From assembly GCA_021442845.1 (NCBI GenBank), contig JABUSD010000173.1, positions 1 through 6,990 of the forward strand: a stretch of 6,990 bases of DNA, read 5' to 3'. The notes beneath the pieces were generated by a model that saw only the letters and a list, made by a program, of their open reading frames with translations, searched no databases and was not told the DNA's origin. Of this stretch, positions 5,589 through 6,990 are shown one piece after another. The translations under genes and the position numbers were made by a program. Each line of letters opens with the position of its first letter. Position 1 is the first letter of the stretch. Origin of the DNA: Holdemanella sp. Lineage in GTDB: Bacteria; Bacillota_I; Bacilli_A; Erysipelotrichales; Erysipelotrichaceae.

Positions 5589-6884
5589 TTATTCTTTACA
5601 TTTCTTAAGCATGATTCCAAGGATTCCAGCACCTGCTAATGTTGCCATCATAACACTTGCCCATAATCCAAAGTTTGTTTCAGATCCTGTGTTGACAGGA
5701 AGTACTGTACCTTCCTTGTAGATTGTGAATGTGGCATTTCCTTCACCATCTGTACAGATTGCCTTTACATTGTATTTTCCAGGCGCTAATTTGTTCAGGT
5801 AGTCTTCCTTTACTGTGATTGTACCATTCTTATCGATTGTGTAGTTTGCCTGGTTTACTTCAGCTCCATTGATTGTGATCTTTGTAATCTTGTTGGCAGC
5901 CTGTCCAAACTGGATGGCAAGCGCACCCTTTGTTCCTTTTACATGGGCCTGGTTGTTCCCTTTTGTGACAGCATATGTTACAGCCTTCTTTGCTTCATCT
6001 GCCTTCTTAGCTTCTTCCGCCTTCTTTGCTTCTTCTGCCTTCTTTGCTTCTTCTGCCTTTTTAGCTTCTTCTGCCTTCTTTGCTTCTTCAGCCTTTTTAG
6101 TTTCTTCTGCCTTTTTAGTTTCTTCTGCCTTTTTAGCTTCTTCTGCCTTCTTTGCTTCCTCGGCTTTCTTTGCTTCTTCTACCTTTTTATCTTCTTCGGC
6201 TTTCTTAGCTTCTTCTACCTTTTTATCTTCTTCAGCCTTTTTAGCTTCTTCTTCCGCTTTCTTAGCTTCTTCTTCCGCTTTCTTAGCTTCTTCCTCTTCA
6301 TTGTTTACTGCAGGCTTTTCTTCATTCTGCTGTGCTGGTGCTGCCAATGTTTCATTTGCCATTACAAATTCAATTGTCTGTAGGGTTACATTTGCAGCAT
6401 CTTCATCTGCCTGTCTTACAAACTTGATGCTGATGCTGTGTGTACCTGTAAGCTCTCTATCTAGTGTAACCTTTGCCTTCTGGTCTACATCAGTCAGCTT
6501 TGGTAAAGCTGTTACGGCAATCGGCTCCTTTTCATCATCAACGAAGATTTCTGCCTTTACATCTTTTCCGTCTTTTTCATATCCTTCGATGATCATCTGC
6601 TTTACTTTCTTATCACCAAAGTCGAATGCTTCCTTCAGCTGGATCTTTGCTCCATTGATATTTCCACTGACCTGGATTCCATTGATGGCACCCTTTTCCA
6701 CTGTGATCGCTTCTGATTTCTGGGCGATATCATTTACATCTAATTTTTTAACCTGTGATGTCTTCTGTGCGATTTCCTGAATCTGTACATTGTCATTCAT
6801 AGTTTCATTTGCGAATAAAGCTGTCTGTGTCATAGCACCAGCCATGAATACTGCCATTGATGCGGCTAAGATTTGTTTTTTCAT
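5589..6884 (-). CDS. Sortase-anchored surface protein with CBM6-like and X2-like domains
   Basis: A 431-residue secreted, wall-anchored protein. Residues 1-26 form a Sec signal peptide (MKKQ, hydrophobic core, cleavage near LFA-NE). Residues about 66-175 resemble a CBM6-type beta-sandwich (FDFGDKKVKQMIIEG, AEIFVDD, GTHSISIKF), which would suggest carbohydrate binding. Residues 196-301 are a highly charged stalk of EEAKKA hexads with variants EETKKA, EEDKKV and EEEAKKA. Residues 302-393 resemble an X2/Ig-like module (YTIDKNGTITVKEDYLNKL, then APGKY). The C-terminus has LPVNTG (395-400), a hydrophobic segment (405-425) and the basic tail KKCKE. The anchor motif has one residue more than LPxTG. 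ATG at 6884 has GGAGG nine bases upstream. The gene appears monocistronic and shares regulatory hexamers with the two-component operon downstream. No catalytic domain is seen; adhesion or glycan binding is the best guess, and no name is assigned. Confidence 0.88.
   Translation of the reverse strand: MKKQILAASMAVFMAGAMTQTALFANETMNDNVQIQEIAQKTSQVKKLDVNDIAQKSEAITVEKGAINGIQVSGNINGAKIQLKEAFDFGDKKVKQMIIEGYEKDGKDVKAEIFVDDEKEPIAVTALPKLTDVDQKAKVTLDRELTGTHSISIKFVRQADEDAANVTLQTIEFVMANETLAAPAQQNEEKPAVNNEEEEAKKAEEEAKKAEEEAKKAEEDKKVEEAKKAEEDKKVEEAKKAEEAKKAEEAKKAEETKKAEETKKAEEAKKAEEAKKAEEAKKAEEAKKAEEAKKADEAKKAVTYAVTKGNNQAHVKGTKGALAIQFGQAANKITKITINGAEVNQANYTIDKNGTITVKEDYLNKLAPGKYNVKAICTDGEGNATFTIYKEGTVLPVNTGSETNFGLWASVMMATLAGAGILGIMLKKCKE
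5982..6299 (-). repeat. 18-bp tandem coding repeat (EEAKKA stalk)
   Basis: About 17 in-frame units encode residues 196-301 of the surface protein. The basic unit is 18 bp (six codons); three units near the 5' end of the repeat are one to two codons longer (EEEEAKKA, then EEEAKKA twice). Two EETKKA, two EEDKKV and one DEAKKA unit interrupt the array. Unit lengths are multiples of three, so slippage would change stalk length without breaking the frame. The long open frames on the opposite strand here are a by-product of this repeat. Confidence 0.92.
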
Positions 6885-6898
6885 ATTTGTTATCCTCC

Positions 6899-6914
6899 AT
6901 TAGAATTCTCTAAT
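6899..6914 (-). other. Leader hairpin touching the surface-protein ribosome binding site
   Basis: On the minus strand ATTAGA-GAAT-TCTAAT is a perfect 6-bp stem with a 4-nt loop. Its 3' end directly abuts the GGAGG ribosome binding site (6898-6894). It lies in the predicted leader of about 46 nt and has no U-tract. It might stabilise the mRNA or tune initiation, but the stem is AT-rich and may have no function. Confidence 0.35.
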
Positions 6915-6936
6915 TCTTCTTTCTTTTGATGGTTTT

Positions 6937-6980
6937 AGTATAAGATATGATTCTTAATATAAAATATTAAGTACCTTAAC
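6937..6980 (-). promoter_or_regulatory. Promoter of the surface-protein gene with response-regulator hexamers
   Basis: The minus strand has GTTAAG (6980-6975) and ATTAAG (6958-6953), 22 bp apart, then a TATACT -10 (6942-6937). No TTGACA-like -35 is present at normal spacing. Box-to-box and box-to-(-10) distances equal those in the DUF975 operon promoter, which supports one shared activator. The predicted start is near 6930. The sequence TTTAG at the window edge (6990-6986) lies in phase for a further box, but the site is cut off. Confidence 0.55.
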
Positions 6981-6990
6981 CTTTTCTAAA

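Noticed and set aside
5982..6299. CRISPR-like or satellite array
   Set aside because: The repeats are contiguous, in frame and without unique spacers. They encode a protein stalk.
5943..6383. 146-residue plus-strand frame rich in Phe, Leu and Cys
   Set aside because: A second shadow frame of the same tandem repeat, with no family match or initiation signal.
5869..6780. 303-residue open frame on the plus strand rich in SAFFAS/SAFLAS repeats
   Set aside because: It is the antisense shadow of the EEAKKA-coding repeat. There is no ribosome binding site, the composition is implausible, and the minus-strand gene has full domain and signal evidence.

Overview
The window is an AT-rich stretch of a low-GC Gram-positive (Bacillota) chromosome. 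The evidence is strong AGGAGG-type ribosome binding sites, sigma-A-like promoter elements, a lipoprotein-type signal, a sortase-type surface anchor and a DUF975 membrane protein. A gut lineage such as Erysipelotrichia is possible, but that is only an impression from the protein set. All eight genes lie on the minus strand, so they are described here from high to low coordinates.

Region A (6990-5532) holds one monocistronic gene for a 431-residue cell-surface protein. It has a Sec signal, a CBM6-like beta-sandwich, a ~106-residue stalk of EEAKKA hexads, an X2/Ig-like domain and a C-terminal sorting signal with a non-canonical LPVNTG motif. A hairpin with a U-tract ends it.

Region B (5467-2664) holds a DUF975 multi-pass membrane protein, an OmpR-family response regulator and a sensor histidine kinase, closely spaced and ending in a strong terminator. 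The DUF975 gene is preceded by six hexamers (GTTAAG type) in exact 11-bp phase. The promoter of the surface-protein gene carries matching hexamers at the same distance from an identical TATACT -10. The simplest reading is that the encoded response regulator controls both its own operon and the neighbouring surface protein.

Region C (2656-16) holds a four-gene redox operon: a MarR-type repressor, an iron-sulfur-flavoprotein-like NAD(P)H:FMN oxidoreductase, a lipoprotein-type flavodoxin and a YajO-type aldo/keto reductase. Two junctions are ATGA overlaps and the third is a stop codon directly abutting an ATG. A textbook TTGACA-17-TAATAT promoter drives it, and two near-identical 18-bp direct repeats (one in the spacer, one over the predicted start site) look like the MarR operator. 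A small hairpin terminator closes the operon.

The most notable observations are the phased hexamer array with its second copy upstream of the surface protein, the MarR operator pair, the DUF975/two-component linkage, and the exported flavodoxin inside an otherwise cytosolic redox operon. No RNA gene, CRISPR array, insertion sequence or attachment site was recognised.
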